Assembly (NCBI GenBank): GCA_045596385.1
Contig: JAZOCC010000021.1
Span: 124,001 to 188,000, forward strand
DNA length: 64,000 nucleotides
Source: SIG307 sp045596385
GTDB lineage: Bacteria; Bacillota; Clostridia; Lachnospirales; Lachnospiraceae
Direction of reading: 5' to 3'
The notes beneath the pieces are model-generated. The model was given only the letters and a program-made list of their open reading frames with translations, was not told where the DNA came from and searched no databases. The position numbers were made by a program, and so were the translations under genes. Below are positions 7,626-15,701 of the stretch, one piece after another; positions within the stretch are counted from its first letter, which is position 1, and every line of letters starts with the position of its first letter.

Positions 7626-8111
7626 ATGGCAAAGGAAAAAACAGTAAAAACAAATGCAATGCGAATTCTGGATTCGCTTAAGATTTCTTACGAGATGCAG
7701 TCCTATGAGTGCGATGAGTTTGTGGACGGTGTGACCACGGCGGATATGCTGGGACTGGAACATAAGCTGGTGTATAAGACGCTGGTAACAGTTGCAAAGA
7801 GCAAGGCGTACTATGTGTTTGTGATTCCCATTGAGGCAGAGCTTGACCTGAAGGCAGCGGCCAGAGCGGTGAATGAAAAGGCATTGGAGCTTTTGCCGTT
7901 AAAGGAACTGACTCCGGTAACGGGCTATATCCGGGGAGGTTGTACCGCCATCGGGATGAAAAAGGCGTTCCCGACGGTCATTGATGCGTCTGTGGAAGGC
8001 TTACCGTATTTGCATGTCAGCGGAGGAAAGCCGGGGTTGCAGTTAAAGCTTTCTGTAGAGGATTATTTAAAGGCAAGCAAAGCGAAGGTGGCTGATGTCA
8101 TTGTAAAGTAG
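7626..8111 (+). CDS. ybaK: Cys-tRNA(Pro)/Cys-tRNA(Cys) deacylase YbaK
   Basis: A 161-residue YbaK/EbsC protein, which hydrolyses Cys mischarged onto tRNA-Pro and so protects translation fidelity. The family motifs are present: VYKTLVTV with the key lysine, and GYIRGGCTAIGMKK, the loop that binds the aminoacyl end. Length is normal. AAGGAAAG lies just upstream of the ATG. It is a standalone gene; a terminator follows at 8201. Confidence 0.92.
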   Translation: MAKEKTVKTNAMRILDSLKISYEMQSYECDEFVDGVTTADMLGLEHKLVYKTLVTVAKSKAYYVFVIPIEAELDLKAAARAVNEKALELLPLKELTPVTGYIRGGCTAIGMKKAFPTVIDASVEGLPYLHVSGGKPGLQLKLSVEDYLKASKAKVADVIVK

Positions 8112-8200
8112 AGCGTATGATGCCGGCCGATACCGAGGTGCGGAGTTATTGTATATGCTAAAACAGGAGACCGAAAATACGGAAAAAAATATGGAATGAA

Positions 8201-8236
8201 AACGGCGGAGCCTATTAAGGTTTCGCCGTTTTTGGT
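8201..8236 (+). terminator. Intrinsic terminator after ybaK
   Basis: AAACGGCG (8201-8208) with inner GCC pairs with GG...CGCCGTTT, then a T-run around 8231. Confidence 0.75.
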
Positions 8237-8330
8237 CGATAATAAAAATAGGGATAATTATGTCGTGCATTCTTTTGTATGACAATCAGCAAACAAAAGG
8301 ATTTGGAAGAGAAGATAAGGAGGTCTGTTT

Positions 8331-9197
8331 ATGAACGGAATTCACAGATTCGGAGGTTTCCCGAAAAACGTTAACGAGATTCTAAAGGGCGCTGGCCGTG
8401 AGGAGCGCCGTGCCATGGGAAAGGCAAAGCACCCGGGAGCACAGGATGCGGCGATGTATGAAATGTCCGACAAAGCTAAGAAGATGGACAAGGACGAGCT
8501 TAAGGCATATCAGAAGAATACCGGCGGCATCCATATGGAAGAGAAGAAAAAGGTTGAGGATGAAGTGGAGCTGAGTGAGGCTGCAAAGAACCTTCTGGCT
8601 GAGTTAAAGGAGAAGTACGGTGACATTGATTTCTTCGTAGCAGAGTTTTCCACCGATGAGGAAGCCCAGTATTATCACAATCAATCTACCAAGACCTACA
8701 GCTGTGTCATAGATCCGAAGACCTTGGAGGAGATGGCAGCGGACGAAGCGGTAAAGGAAAAGTATGTGGGTATTATTGATACTGCAGACGAGAAGCTTGA
8801 CCAGGTAAAGGAAGAACTGGGTGAGGATGCGGATCAGATTAAGCGTATGGGTATCACTGTAGATAAGGACGGCGTTGTGACCTATTTCGCGGAGTTGACC
8901 AAGCAGACGGTAAAGATGCAGGAGGACCTTCGCAACCAGCAGAAGGGACTTCGTGCCGAGAAGAAGGAACGTGCGGAAAAGGCCGAGAAAATGAAGGCTG
9001 AACGGGAAGAACGGGAAGAAAAGCTTGCCGGCAAGAAGGATGAAGAGAAGCCGGTAAATCCGAATAAGGTGACTGCAAGCACCATTGAGGAGCTGACCGC
9101 AAAACTGAAGGAGCTTTTGGCGCAGCGTTCCATCGATAAAGAGGAAGGCAAAGATGTGGATAAGCAGGAAAGACCGCATTTTGATATGACATTGTAA
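8331..9197 (+). CDS. DUF6033 family protein
   Basis: A 288-residue hydrophilic protein recognised as DUF6033 from its central part (LSEAAKNLLAELKEKYGDID, then FVAEFSTDEEAQYY). Residues about 205-245 are a highly charged K/E-rich predicted coiled coil. No signal peptide or membrane segment is visible. A strong AAGGAGGTC ribosome binding site and flanking terminators show a single-gene unit. The family is common in Lachnospiraceae; its function is unknown. Confidence 0.75.
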   Translation: MNGIHRFGGFPKNVNEILKGAGREERRAMGKAKHPGAQDAAMYEMSDKAKKMDKDELKAYQKNTGGIHMEEKKKVEDEVELSEAAKNLLAELKEKYGDIDFFVAEFSTDEEAQYYHNQSTKTYSCVIDPKTLEEMAADEAVKEKYVGIIDTADEKLDQVKEELGEDADQIKRMGITVDKDGVVTYFAELTKQTVKMQEDLRNQQKGLRAEKKERAEKAEKMKAEREEREEKLAGKKDEEKPVNPNKVTASTIEELTAKLKELLAQRSIDKEEGKDVDKQERPHFDMTL

Positions 9198-9211
9198 GGG
9201 TATTGAAAGTT

Positions 9212-9250
9212 AGAAGGTCCCGGCTGAGGGTAAGCCGGGACCTTCTTTGT
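9212..9250 (+). terminator. Strong intrinsic terminator after the DUF6033 gene
   Basis: A perfect 14-bp stem, AGAAGGTCCCGGCT (9212-9225) with AGCCGGGACCTTCT (9233-9246), and a 7-base loop, then TTTG. Confidence 0.9.
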
Positions 9251-9269
9251 GTATAGGCAAAGTGAACCA

Positions 9270-9298
9270 TTGACGATATACGGACAGAATGCTATAAT
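9270..9298 (+). promoter_or_regulatory. Sigma-A promoter for the HAD-family gene
   Basis: TTGACG (9270-9275), a 17-bp spacer and TATAAT (9293-9298). Confidence 0.8.
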
Positions 9299-9376
9299 AC
9301 CTCTTATGTTAATCTTCGGAAAAAGTATCGTGGAGAAGAACGGTAGAATAATCCGGGAAAGAGAGGTCGGAAGAAA

Positions 9377-10084
9377 ATGAGTATCAAAGCAGTATTGTTT
9401 GACCTTGACGGTACATTGTTGCCGATGGATTATGAAGGATTTTTAAAATTGTATTTCGGGACTCTTGCAAAAAGAATGACGAAATATGGCTATGACCCGG
9501 ATATGCTGATTAAGAATATCTGGACCGGTACCAAGGCCATGGTAATGAACGACGGTTCCTGTATGAACGAGACGAAGTTCTGGGATGTGATTGCCGGGAT
9601 TTACGGTATCAATGTTTTGCAGGATAAGGTGTTGTTTGATGACTTTTACAGAGAAGAGTTTATAGCGGCGAAGGAGGCCTGTGGTTTCGACCCGATGGCC
9701 AAGGAGACGGTAGAACTGGTAAAGAAGCAGGGGATGAAGACCGCCCTTGCCACGAATCCGATTTTTCCGATGGTTGCCACGAGACAAAGAATTGCATGGG
9801 CCGGTCTTGAAAAAGAAGATTTTGAACTTTGCACGACCTATGAGAATATCGGTGTCAGTAAGCCGAATCCAGCCTATTATACAGAAATCGCAAAGCGACT
9901 TCATGTGACACCGGAGGAGTGTCTTATGGTGGGAAATGATGTTTCGGAGGATATGGTTGCCAAGCAGTGTGGTATGCAGGTGTTTTTGTTGACGGATTGT
10001 TTGTTAAATAAAAATAGCGAGGATATTTCCGGCTATCCGCAGGGCGGTTTTGAAAAGTTACAGGAGTTTATAAAAATGTTATAA
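9377..10084 (+). CDS. HAD-superfamily hydrolase
   Basis: A 235-residue haloacid dehalogenase-like phosphatase. FDLDGTLLP (8-16) carries the nucleophile D9 and acid/base D11; ALATNP gives motif II, the lysine in VSKPNPAYY motif III, and MVGNDVSEDM motif IV. A helical cap follows motif I. The substrate is a small phosphorylated compound, not identifiable from sequence. It is transcribed from its own promoter and sits just upstream of plsY. Confidence 0.88.
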   Translation: MSIKAVLFDLDGTLLPMDYEGFLKLYFGTLAKRMTKYGYDPDMLIKNIWTGTKAMVMNDGSCMNETKFWDVIAGIYGINVLQDKVLFDDFYREEFIAAKEACGFDPMAKETVELVKKQGMKTALATNPIFPMVATRQRIAWAGLEKEDFELCTTYENIGVSKPNPAYYTEIAKRLHVTPEECLMVGNDVSEDMVAKQCGMQVFLLTDCLLNKNSEDISGYPQGGFEKLQEFIKML

Positions 10085-10198
10085 TGTGGTGCTTGCCATA
10101 GGGCAGGCAAGTGTGGTAGTATATTACGTGGAGAGAAAACGAATTACAAAGGAGTTCAGATTGCAGGTGTCATGCTGCAATTTGAGGGGGAGGAACAA

Positions 10199-10843
10199 AT
10201 GGAGATTTTAGGATGTATTTTAATCGGTTATCTGATTGGCGCATTTAGTCCGTCTTATCTGATTGGTCTGATGAGCGGATATGATATTCGAAAAAAGGGC
10301 TCCGGAAATGCGGGAGCGTCTAATGTGATAATTTTAAAAGGAAAGGCAGTGGGAGCATTCTGTGCGATTCTTGATATTGCAAAGGCATGCCTTGCACTCT
10401 GGATTACCGGGAAGCTGTTTCCTGAGTTCCGTTATGCGTTTCCGATTACCGGTACGTCCTGCATTTTAGGACATATTTTCCCGTTCTATATGAAGTTCCG
10501 CGGCGGAAAGGGGCTTGCGTGTCTCGGCGGTGTAATTTTGATGACGGATGTGCGTTTGTTTTTAATTATGTTATCTATCGAACTTGTGGTTGTATTGATT
10601 GTAAATTATATTTGTGTAGTACCGATGTCTGCATCGGTAGTATACGCACTCATTTACGGAGCGATGAACAAGGACATTCTTGCGGCCGGGATATTTATGA
10701 TTGCTGCAGTGGTGATGTTGTTTAAGCATATGGATAACTTACAGCGTATCAAAAACGGAACGGAAGTTCATTTCAGTTATCTTTGGAATAAAGAGAAAGA
10801 AATCGAGCGAATCAAAGAAAACGGTGCTGTAGAAGGGAAATAA
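10199..10843 (+). CDS. plsY: Glycerol-3-phosphate acyltransferase PlsY
   Basis: A 214-residue integral membrane enzyme that transfers acyl groups from acyl-phosphate to glycerol-3-phosphate, the first step of phospholipid synthesis. The three PlsY motifs are present: KKGSGNAGASN (usually GSGNIGATN), GHIFPFYMKFRGGKG, and a late N-x-x-R-I-x-x-G-x-E segment (NLQRIKNGTEV). The ATG at 10199 follows GGGGGAGG; an upstream ATG at 10172 lacks a good ribosome binding site. At least five hydrophobic helices are visible. Confidence 0.9.
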   Translation: MEILGCILIGYLIGAFSPSYLIGLMSGYDIRKKGSGNAGASNVIILKGKAVGAFCAILDIAKACLALWITGKLFPEFRYAFPITGTSCILGHIFPFYMKFRGGKGLACLGGVILMTDVRLFLIMLSIELVVVLIVNYICVVPMSASVVYALIYGAMNKDILAAGIFMIAAVVMLFKHMDNLQRIKNGTEVHFSYLWNKEKEIERIKENGAVEGK

Positions 10844-10852
10844 ATGGGATAC

Positions 10853-10886
10853 AAAGGCTGTCGCTTAGCGGTAGCCTTTATTTTTT
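10853..10886 (+). terminator. Intrinsic terminator after plsY
   Basis: AAAGGCT...CGC pairs with GCG...AGCCTTT, followed by a run of T ending at 10886. Confidence 0.8.
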
Positions 10887-10919
10887 ACGGATAAAAAGAA
10901 AAAAGATACGGATTACTAC

Positions 10920-10969
10920 TTGACAAATATATATACTGTGTATATACTGTATATATAGACATATACAGT
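10920..10969 (+). promoter_or_regulatory. Promoter-operator of the first GntR/ABC operon
   Basis: TTGACA (10920-10925), a 17-bp spacer and TATACT (10943-10948) form the promoter. The -10 lies inside TATATACTGT, and an inverted repeat ACTGTATAT (10946-10954) / ATATACAGT (10961-10969) follows. The same elements, in matching positions, are in front of the second GntR operon at 30847, suggesting a site for the YtrA-type GntR regulator at 12746. Confidence 0.75.
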
Positions 10970-11050
10970 TTGGGTTGAAGTGTATCTACGGCATTGGATG
11001 GTATGAGGTTTTATCGTCGGAAACTTTAGGGAGGGAAGAAGGAGATTTGT

Positions 11051-11917
11051 ATGAGTACAGTTTTGGATGTAAAGATTCCACGGTTGCAGCGGGATGGATT
11101 TGCGTTAAAGGAGATTGAGTTTTCGGTAGAGGCCGGGTATTTAACGGCGCTTTTAGGTGTGAATGGTGCAGGTAAGACGACGCTTCTGTCGGCAATTTCG
11201 GGACTGTTGCCGCTTCCGGAGGGAGCAGAGGTATCTATCGGAGGGTATTCGCTTCGTGAGAAAGAGAAGGAAGCAAAGGAGTGTATGGGCTTTGTGTTTG
11301 ATGATTCGCCCTTTGATGAAGGAATGTCTGCGCTTTTAACCGGTCAGGTTTACGGACCGTATTATACAAACTGGGATATGGAGAAGTATCTGGCGTATCT
11401 GGAACGTTTTGAGATTCCGAAGAAACGTACCGTTCGTAAGTTGTCCAAGGGTATGAAGATGAAGTTTCAGCTGGCTTTTGCATTGTCTCACGGAGCTACA
11501 TTTCTGATTATGGATGAACCGGCGGCGTCTCTTGATCCGGTGTTCCGAGATGAGTTTATGGAAGTGTTGAGTGAAGTATTGGAGGAAGAAGAGTGCGGGA
11601 TTCTGCTGTCGTCCCAGCTGGTGTCTGAACTGGAGGTAAAAGCAGACTATACGGTGATGTTACATCAGGGAGAGCAGATGTTTTCCGACAGTACGGAGGC
11701 GGTTTTAGACAAGTTTTTATTGGTGCGGGGAAGATATGAGTTGTTTCCGTATATGAAGAGTCGTATCTTGGGAGAGCGATTGTCCGAGTATACGGCGGAG
11801 GGCATCATTTTAAATAACGGGGACCCGGTACGTCTGGATCTGGAATGCGTTCGTCCGACCATGGAGGACATGATGTATTACATAAAGCAGGGTGTGGTAA
11901 AGAAAGGGATGGTGTAA
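11051..11917 (+). CDS. ABC transporter ATP-binding protein, H-loop His replaced by Gln
   Basis: A 288-residue ATPase. Walker A GVNGAGKTT (36-44), signature LSKGM (131-135) and Walker B FLIMDE (151-156) are intact. At the switch position the usual S-x-H is SSQ (Q189), and the Q-loop position carries Asp rather than Gln. Both changes weaken the normal hydrolysis switch, so this subunit may be a slow or regulatory partner. It is the first gene of the operon; its likely partner is the membrane protein at 11919. The substrate is unknown; YtrA-type operons often handle antimicrobial stress. Confidence 0.85.
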   Translation: MSTVLDVKIPRLQRDGFALKEIEFSVEAGYLTALLGVNGAGKTTLLSAISGLLPLPEGAEVSIGGYSLREKEKEAKECMGFVFDDSPFDEGMSALLTGQVYGPYYTNWDMEKYLAYLERFEIPKKRTVRKLSKGMKMKFQLAFALSHGATFLIMDEPAASLDPVFRDEFMEVLSEVLEEEECGILLSSQLVSELEVKADYTVMLHQGEQMFSDSTEAVLDKFLLVRGRYELFPYMKSRILGERLSEYTAEGIILNNGDPVRLDLECVRPTMEDMMYYIKQGVVKKGMV

Positions 11918-11918
11918 G

Positions 11919-12758
11919 ATGGAGAAAGGAAGGTCTGCCGGTAGCTATATGCTGTACCTGGTAAGGGAAGCGTTTTACCGGATGAAAACGGAGTTGCTCG
12001 GTTGGCGCGGTCTTGCGTTTCTTGCAATCGGTGCCTATATGGTGATTGACACCTTTATAGCGGTTGAGGAAAAGGAGCAACTGATGTTTCTGGGGATGGG
12101 AGCTCTTTGGATGGTGCTTTTGTTCCCGCCGCGTATGGGAAAGCTTCTGTATTTGTTGCCGTTTTCAAAAAAGGAGAGAGTGCGGTACTTAGGGACCTAT
12201 TCCGTTGGATATCTGCTGTTTCATGTGATGGTATTTATCGTGATTGGTGTGGTTTCCTGTTTGCTTTCGGGTTATTCCTTTGTTGCGTGGATGGGACAAT
12301 TTGCATTTTGTACCTTCCCGCTTATGCTGCTTTACAGCGGTGTGGTAGTGGACAGCATGTCAGCAGCAATTCGACAGCCATATTCGAGTATGGGATGGTG
12401 GTGGTTTACTTCGAATGCATGGAAACAAAACGCAGATAGAGTGGATTGTGTCAGACAAGATTGTGGAGGAAAGGTGTTGGAGAAGACTCCGATATCCGAG
12501 GAGGAAAAGGAAAAAGCGAAGAAGCAGAAAAGGTTTACTGTATACCTTGTTCTTTGTGCGATTGTGCCGGCAGTTCACGGCTGCGGAAGTTATATGTACA
12601 GTACTCTTTGTAAACAGTGGCCGTGGTTGTTGTATGTGATTACGATCCTGGCTTATGTGAGTGCGATTATAGGATTATTATTGTATTGGAACCGGATTTC
12701 GGAGGAAATAAATAAAACGGGAAGTACCGGAAAGGAGGCAGGCGTATGCAATTCGTAG
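11919..12758 (+). CDS. ABC transporter membrane subunit (uncharacterised)
   Basis: A 279-residue membrane protein with about six hydrophobic segments and a long charged cytoplasmic stretch around residues 170-205. It starts one base after the stop of the ATPase gene, so it is translationally coupled and probably the permease partner. No named permease family is recognised. Its end overlaps the start of the GntR gene by 13 bases. Confidence 0.65.
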   Translation: MEKGRSAGSYMLYLVREAFYRMKTELLGWRGLAFLAIGAYMVIDTFIAVEEKEQLMFLGMGALWMVLLFPPRMGKLLYLLPFSKKERVRYLGTYSVGYLLFHVMVFIVIGVVSCLLSGYSFVAWMGQFAFCTFPLMLLYSGVVVDSMSAAIRQPYSSMGWWWFTSNAWKQNADRVDCVRQDCGGKVLEKTPISEEEKEKAKKQKRFTVYLVLCAIVPAVHGCGSYMYSTLCKQWPWLLYVITILAYVSAIIGLLLYWNRISEEINKTGSTGKEAGVCNS

Positions 12759-13120
12759 TTTCGGGACAGTCCACACTGCCGATTTATGAGCAAATTATCG
12801 GGCAGGTGAAGACCTCCATCGTATCGGGAGAGTTAAAGACAGGAGATATGCTTCCGTCCATCCGAGCGCTTGCTAAGGATTTGCAAATCAGTGTCATTAC
12901 CACAAAGCGGGCGTATGAGGAGTTAGAAAAGGAAGGGTTGATTTATTCCGTATCCGGCAAGGGCTTTTATGTGTGCGAGCAGAATACAGACCTGCTTCGT
13001 GAGAAAAAGCTGGCCATGGCGGAACGGCATATGTTGGACAGTATCAAAGAATGTCGCGAGGCCGGAATGGAACGGGATGACATTCTGGAAATGGTGGAAG
13101 TGTTATTGGATTCGGAATAA
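12746..13120 (+). CDS. GntR-family (YtrA subfamily) regulator
   Basis: A 124-residue regulator. The GntR winged helix (YEQIIGQVKTSIVSGELKTG, then LPSIRALAKDLQISVITTKR) is followed only by a short helical dimerisation tail, the hallmark of the YtrA subgroup that controls ABC transporters. AAAGGAGG precedes the ATG. It is very similar to the regulator at 30918-31286. It sits in the middle of the operon, between two ATPase/permease pairs, and probably binds the repeat at 10946-10969. Confidence 0.9.
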   Translation: MQFVVSGQSTLPIYEQIIGQVKTSIVSGELKTGDMLPSIRALAKDLQISVITTKRAYEELEKEGLIYSVSGKGFYVCEQNTDLLREKKLAMAERHMLDSIKECREAGMERDDILEMVEVLLDSE

Positions 13121-13141
13121 TACAGACAGGAGGATTTTGTT

Positions 13142-13957
13142 TTGCAGCAGCAGACACAAATCGAGGAAAACAGTTCTTTGGAGGCGAAGGAGAAGGAACG
13201 TCTTTTACGCCCGGCGTTAAAGGTAGAGGGACTTGAAAAATCTTTTTTTCACTTCGGAGAAGGAAAGTTTCGGATAAAAGATATTTCCTTTACTCTGGAG
13301 CGAGGGTATATGCTGGGACTCATCGGACGAAACGGTGCCGGAAAATCTACACTTCTTCGGATGATTTTGCAGAATCTTCCGAGAAAGCACGGTACGGTAG
13401 AAATTGCGGGATATGATGTGGCAACGCATACGACGGAAGCAAAGAAGCTTTTGGGCTATGTGGGAGAGGATTTTTATTTTCTTCCAAAGGAGACTTTGCG
13501 GGAAAACGGCAAAGTGTTAGGGATGTTTTATCCGGAGTTTGACACGGAACGGTATTTGGAGCTTCTGGGCCGGTTTGAGGTGGGGGCGGAAAAGCTCGCC
13601 GGTCAATTGTCAAAGGGTGAGACAACCAAGGCACAGCTGGCCTTTGCATTGGCCCATAAGCCGGAGCTTTTGATTTTGGACGAACCGACGGGAGGCTTGG
13701 ACCCGGTGGTTCGCCGGGAGTTTTTGTATATACTGCAGTCAGAGCTTGTGGAAGAACGAATGGGTATTATTTTCTCTACCCATATAACGGAGGATTTGGA
13801 CAAGGTGGCGGATTACATTGCCATGATGGAAAAGGGCAAGTTACTGTTCTATGAGACGAAGGAGGAGCTTCTGGAGCGTCTTACGGGAGAAAACGGAGAA
13901 CGCCTGACCTTGAAGCAGTTGATGGTAAAGCTTTGCCGGGAAGGAGAGACGAAATGA
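13142..13957 (+). CDS. ABC transporter ATP-binding protein
   Basis: A 271-residue ATPase with Walker A GRNGAGKST (62-70), signature LSKGE (155-159), Walker B LLILDE (175-180) and an intact switch histidine (H213, FSTH). The Q-loop position is Glu (GYVGEDF). TTG is chosen as the start because AGGAGG lies 8 bases upstream and no other in-frame start precedes the ATPase domain. The gene overlaps the next permease by 4 bases. It differs from the ATPase at 11051, so the operon may encode a heteromeric or two separate transporters. Confidence 0.88.
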   Translation: MQQQTQIEENSSLEAKEKERLLRPALKVEGLEKSFFHFGEGKFRIKDISFTLERGYMLGLIGRNGAGKSTLLRMILQNLPRKHGTVEIAGYDVATHTTEAKKLLGYVGEDFYFLPKETLRENGKVLGMFYPEFDTERYLELLGRFEVGAEKLAGQLSKGETTKAQLAFALAHKPELLILDEPTGGLDPVVRREFLYILQSELVEERMGIIFSTHITEDLDKVADYIAMMEKGKLLFYETKEELLERLTGENGERLTLKQLMVKLCREGETK

Positions 13958-14655
13958 AGCAGTATTTAAAAGCGGAGTTTGCTCTATGTAAAAAGAACCG
14001 GGCGAATTTTATTATCGGCGCTTGTGCAATGTTTGTGTATTGCCTGTTGCTTTTTCTTTCCGGTGTAGGCGGAGTGAGCTATGCGGCATCGATTTCTTTG
14101 GTCGGCTTTGTAACGGTACTGTTTTTTCTGATTCCGTGGTTTTTAAGTCCTTCTTCTTTTTTTCAGAACCGGAAGAAAATCTGTGTTTCGGCAGAGCATA
14201 TGGCGCTGATGCTGGGCGAAAGTAAGAGGATGTTTGTAAAGACGAAAATCGTAGTTTGTATCGGACATTGTTTGTTGATGTTGGGAGTCATTGCTGTGAT
14301 GCAGATACCGGCCTGTTTGATTGCCGGAGAGGACTATACCTTGCTGGTGTTCGGAACGGAAGTGATGGCAGTGCTGTGCTTTTCATTGTTGTCTATGGCA
14401 GTTCTGTTTGTATGTCCGAGCCACCGGCTGGCACTGGGCATTCCGTCTTGGTGCGGTTTTTGCGGAGGATTGGCAGGCGGTACGCTTTCGAATGTACATG
14501 AGTTTACGGATAAAAGCGATGCATTGGATATGTATATAGGACTTGCCATTGCGGGAGGAATTGTTTTTACACTGGCGGTCTTGTATCGTTACATAAAAAC
14601 CGTCCGCGAGGAGCGGAGAGGACTTCCGAAGAAGCCGGCGACCGGAGAGGAGTAA
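13954..14655 (+). CDS. ABC transporter membrane subunit (uncharacterised)
   Basis: A 233-residue protein with about six hydrophobic segments, starting at an ATG that overlaps the preceding stop (ATGA) behind GGAAGGAGAG. It forms the likely permease of the ATPase at 13142. No specific family is recognised; the hydrophobic core and charged C-terminus match other Clostridia ABC-2-like partners. Confidence 0.65.
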   Translation: MKQYLKAEFALCKKNRANFIIGACAMFVYCLLLFLSGVGGVSYAASISLVGFVTVLFFLIPWFLSPSSFFQNRKKICVSAEHMALMLGESKRMFVKTKIVVCIGHCLLMLGVIAVMQIPACLIAGEDYTLLVFGTEVMAVLCFSLLSMAVLFVCPSHRLALGIPSWCGFCGGLAGGTLSNVHEFTDKSDALDMYIGLAIAGGIVFTLAVLYRYIKTVREERRGLPKKPATGEE

Positions 14656-14659
14656 GTGT

Positions 14660-15112
14660 ATGCGAGTGTTGGTGAGTGCGTGTTTGCTTGGGGTGAATTG
14701 CCGATATAATGGGATTCCGAAGGAAAATGAGGCGGTGAAGGAGCTTCTGAACCGGGAAGATATTATCTTGATTCCGGTGTGCCCGGAGCAGCTGGGAGGC
14801 CTGCCTACTCCGCGGACGCCGTCGGAGCGAAGGGGTAGTCTTGTGGTTTCTTCGGAGGGAGAAGACCGTACGGCGGCTTTTGCACGAGGAGCGCAGGAGA
14901 CACTTCGGATTGCCAAATTGTACGGTTGCGAAGCAGCTCTGTTAAAGGAGCGTTCCCCGTCCTGTGGGAATAAGGAGGTCTACGACGGAAGCTTTACCGG
15001 GACAGTGATACCGGGAGAAGGAGTGACCGTGGAGCTTTTACGAAAGAATGACGTGAAGGTGTTAGGAGAGAGTGAGCTTACTGAATTTTTAGAGTATGTG
15101 AGGAGGAGTTAA
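14660..15112 (+). CDS. DUF523 family protein
   Basis: A 150-residue DUF523 protein, recognised from VSACLLGVNCRYNG at the N-terminus, CPEQLGGLPTPR, and KERSPSCG later. The conserved cysteines suggest metal or thiol chemistry, but the function is unknown. It follows the permease by 4 bases and may be in the same transcript. Length is normal for the family. Confidence 0.85.
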   Translation: MRVLVSACLLGVNCRYNGIPKENEAVKELLNREDIILIPVCPEQLGGLPTPRTPSERRGSLVVSSEGEDRTAAFARGAQETLRIAKLYGCEAALLKERSPSCGNKEVYDGSFTGTVIPGEGVTVELLRKNDVKVLGESELTEFLEYVRRS

Positions 15113-15113
15113 G

Positions 15114-15341
15114 ATGGAGTGTCCGTATTGTAAGCAGGAGATGAAGAAAGGTTATTTAAAAGGAGACGGAAGACAGAAGGTTCGTTGGCAGGAAGAAGGA
15201 AAGAAAACCAGCCTTGCGGATAAGTTTGCCGGAGCCGGATTGCCGGAGGTGGCGAAATATTCCATGGGAGCATTTCTGCTTCCGGGCGAGTACTGTACAT
15301 GTTGTAAGAAGTTGATTATTGAGACAGGGATATCGGAGTAA
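15114..15341 (+). CDS. Small zinc-ribbon protein (DUF6487-like)
   Basis: A 75-residue protein with MECPYCKQEM at the N-terminus and YCTCCKKL near the end, giving two CX2C pairs, a zinc ribbon. The middle (VRWQEEG) matches small Firmicutes proteins of the DUF6487 type. It starts one base after the DUF523 stop. Function unknown. Confidence 0.65.
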   Translation: MECPYCKQEMKKGYLKGDGRQKVRWQEEGKKTSLADKFAGAGLPEVAKYSMGAFLLPGEYCTCCKKLIIETGISE

Positions 15342-15369
15342 GTATAAGAGGACAGAAGGAGGAAAACAG

Positions 15370-15588
15370 ATGAAGAAAAACAAGTGGTTGATTGTGTGGA
15401 GTATCAGCCTTATGGTGATTGCAGTGTGTACGCTGGTGCTTTCGATAGCCAATATTATGGGGGCTTCCATACCGGACGTGCTGATACGGGTATTAGGAAT
15501 TATTGATGGAATTGCATGTCCGATTCTTATTATTGCAACCGTCAGGATGTATAATAAGGAAAAGGAACAAAAGAAGGAAGAAAAGTAG
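15370..15588 (+). CDS. Small two-helix membrane protein
   Basis: A 72-residue protein with two hydrophobic helices (about residues 8-29 and 36-58) and a K/E-rich cytoplasmic tail. ATG 15370 follows AAGGAGG; an earlier in-frame ATG at 15319 lies inside the previous gene. No family is recognised. It is the last gene of the strand group before a terminator. Confidence 0.55.
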   Translation: MKKNKWLIVWSISLMVIAVCTLVLSIANIMGASIPDVLIRVLGIIDGIACPILIIATVRMYNKEKEQKKEEK

Positions 15589-15612
15589 TAAGAATGGCAG
15601 TAAGAGAATAGT

Positions 15613-15656
15613 AAGACCGCTACCTGTTTGGTTACAAGCGTAGCGGTCCTTTTTTT
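15613..15656 (+). terminator. Intrinsic terminator
   Basis: GACCGCTAC (15615-15623) pairs with GTAGCGGTC (15640-15648), followed by seven Ts. It separates the + strand group from the convergent permease gene. Confidence 0.85.
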
Positions 15657-15701
15657 GCACAAACGAATTGTGCTGTAATTTACGTAAGCGATATGTGCTG
15701 T

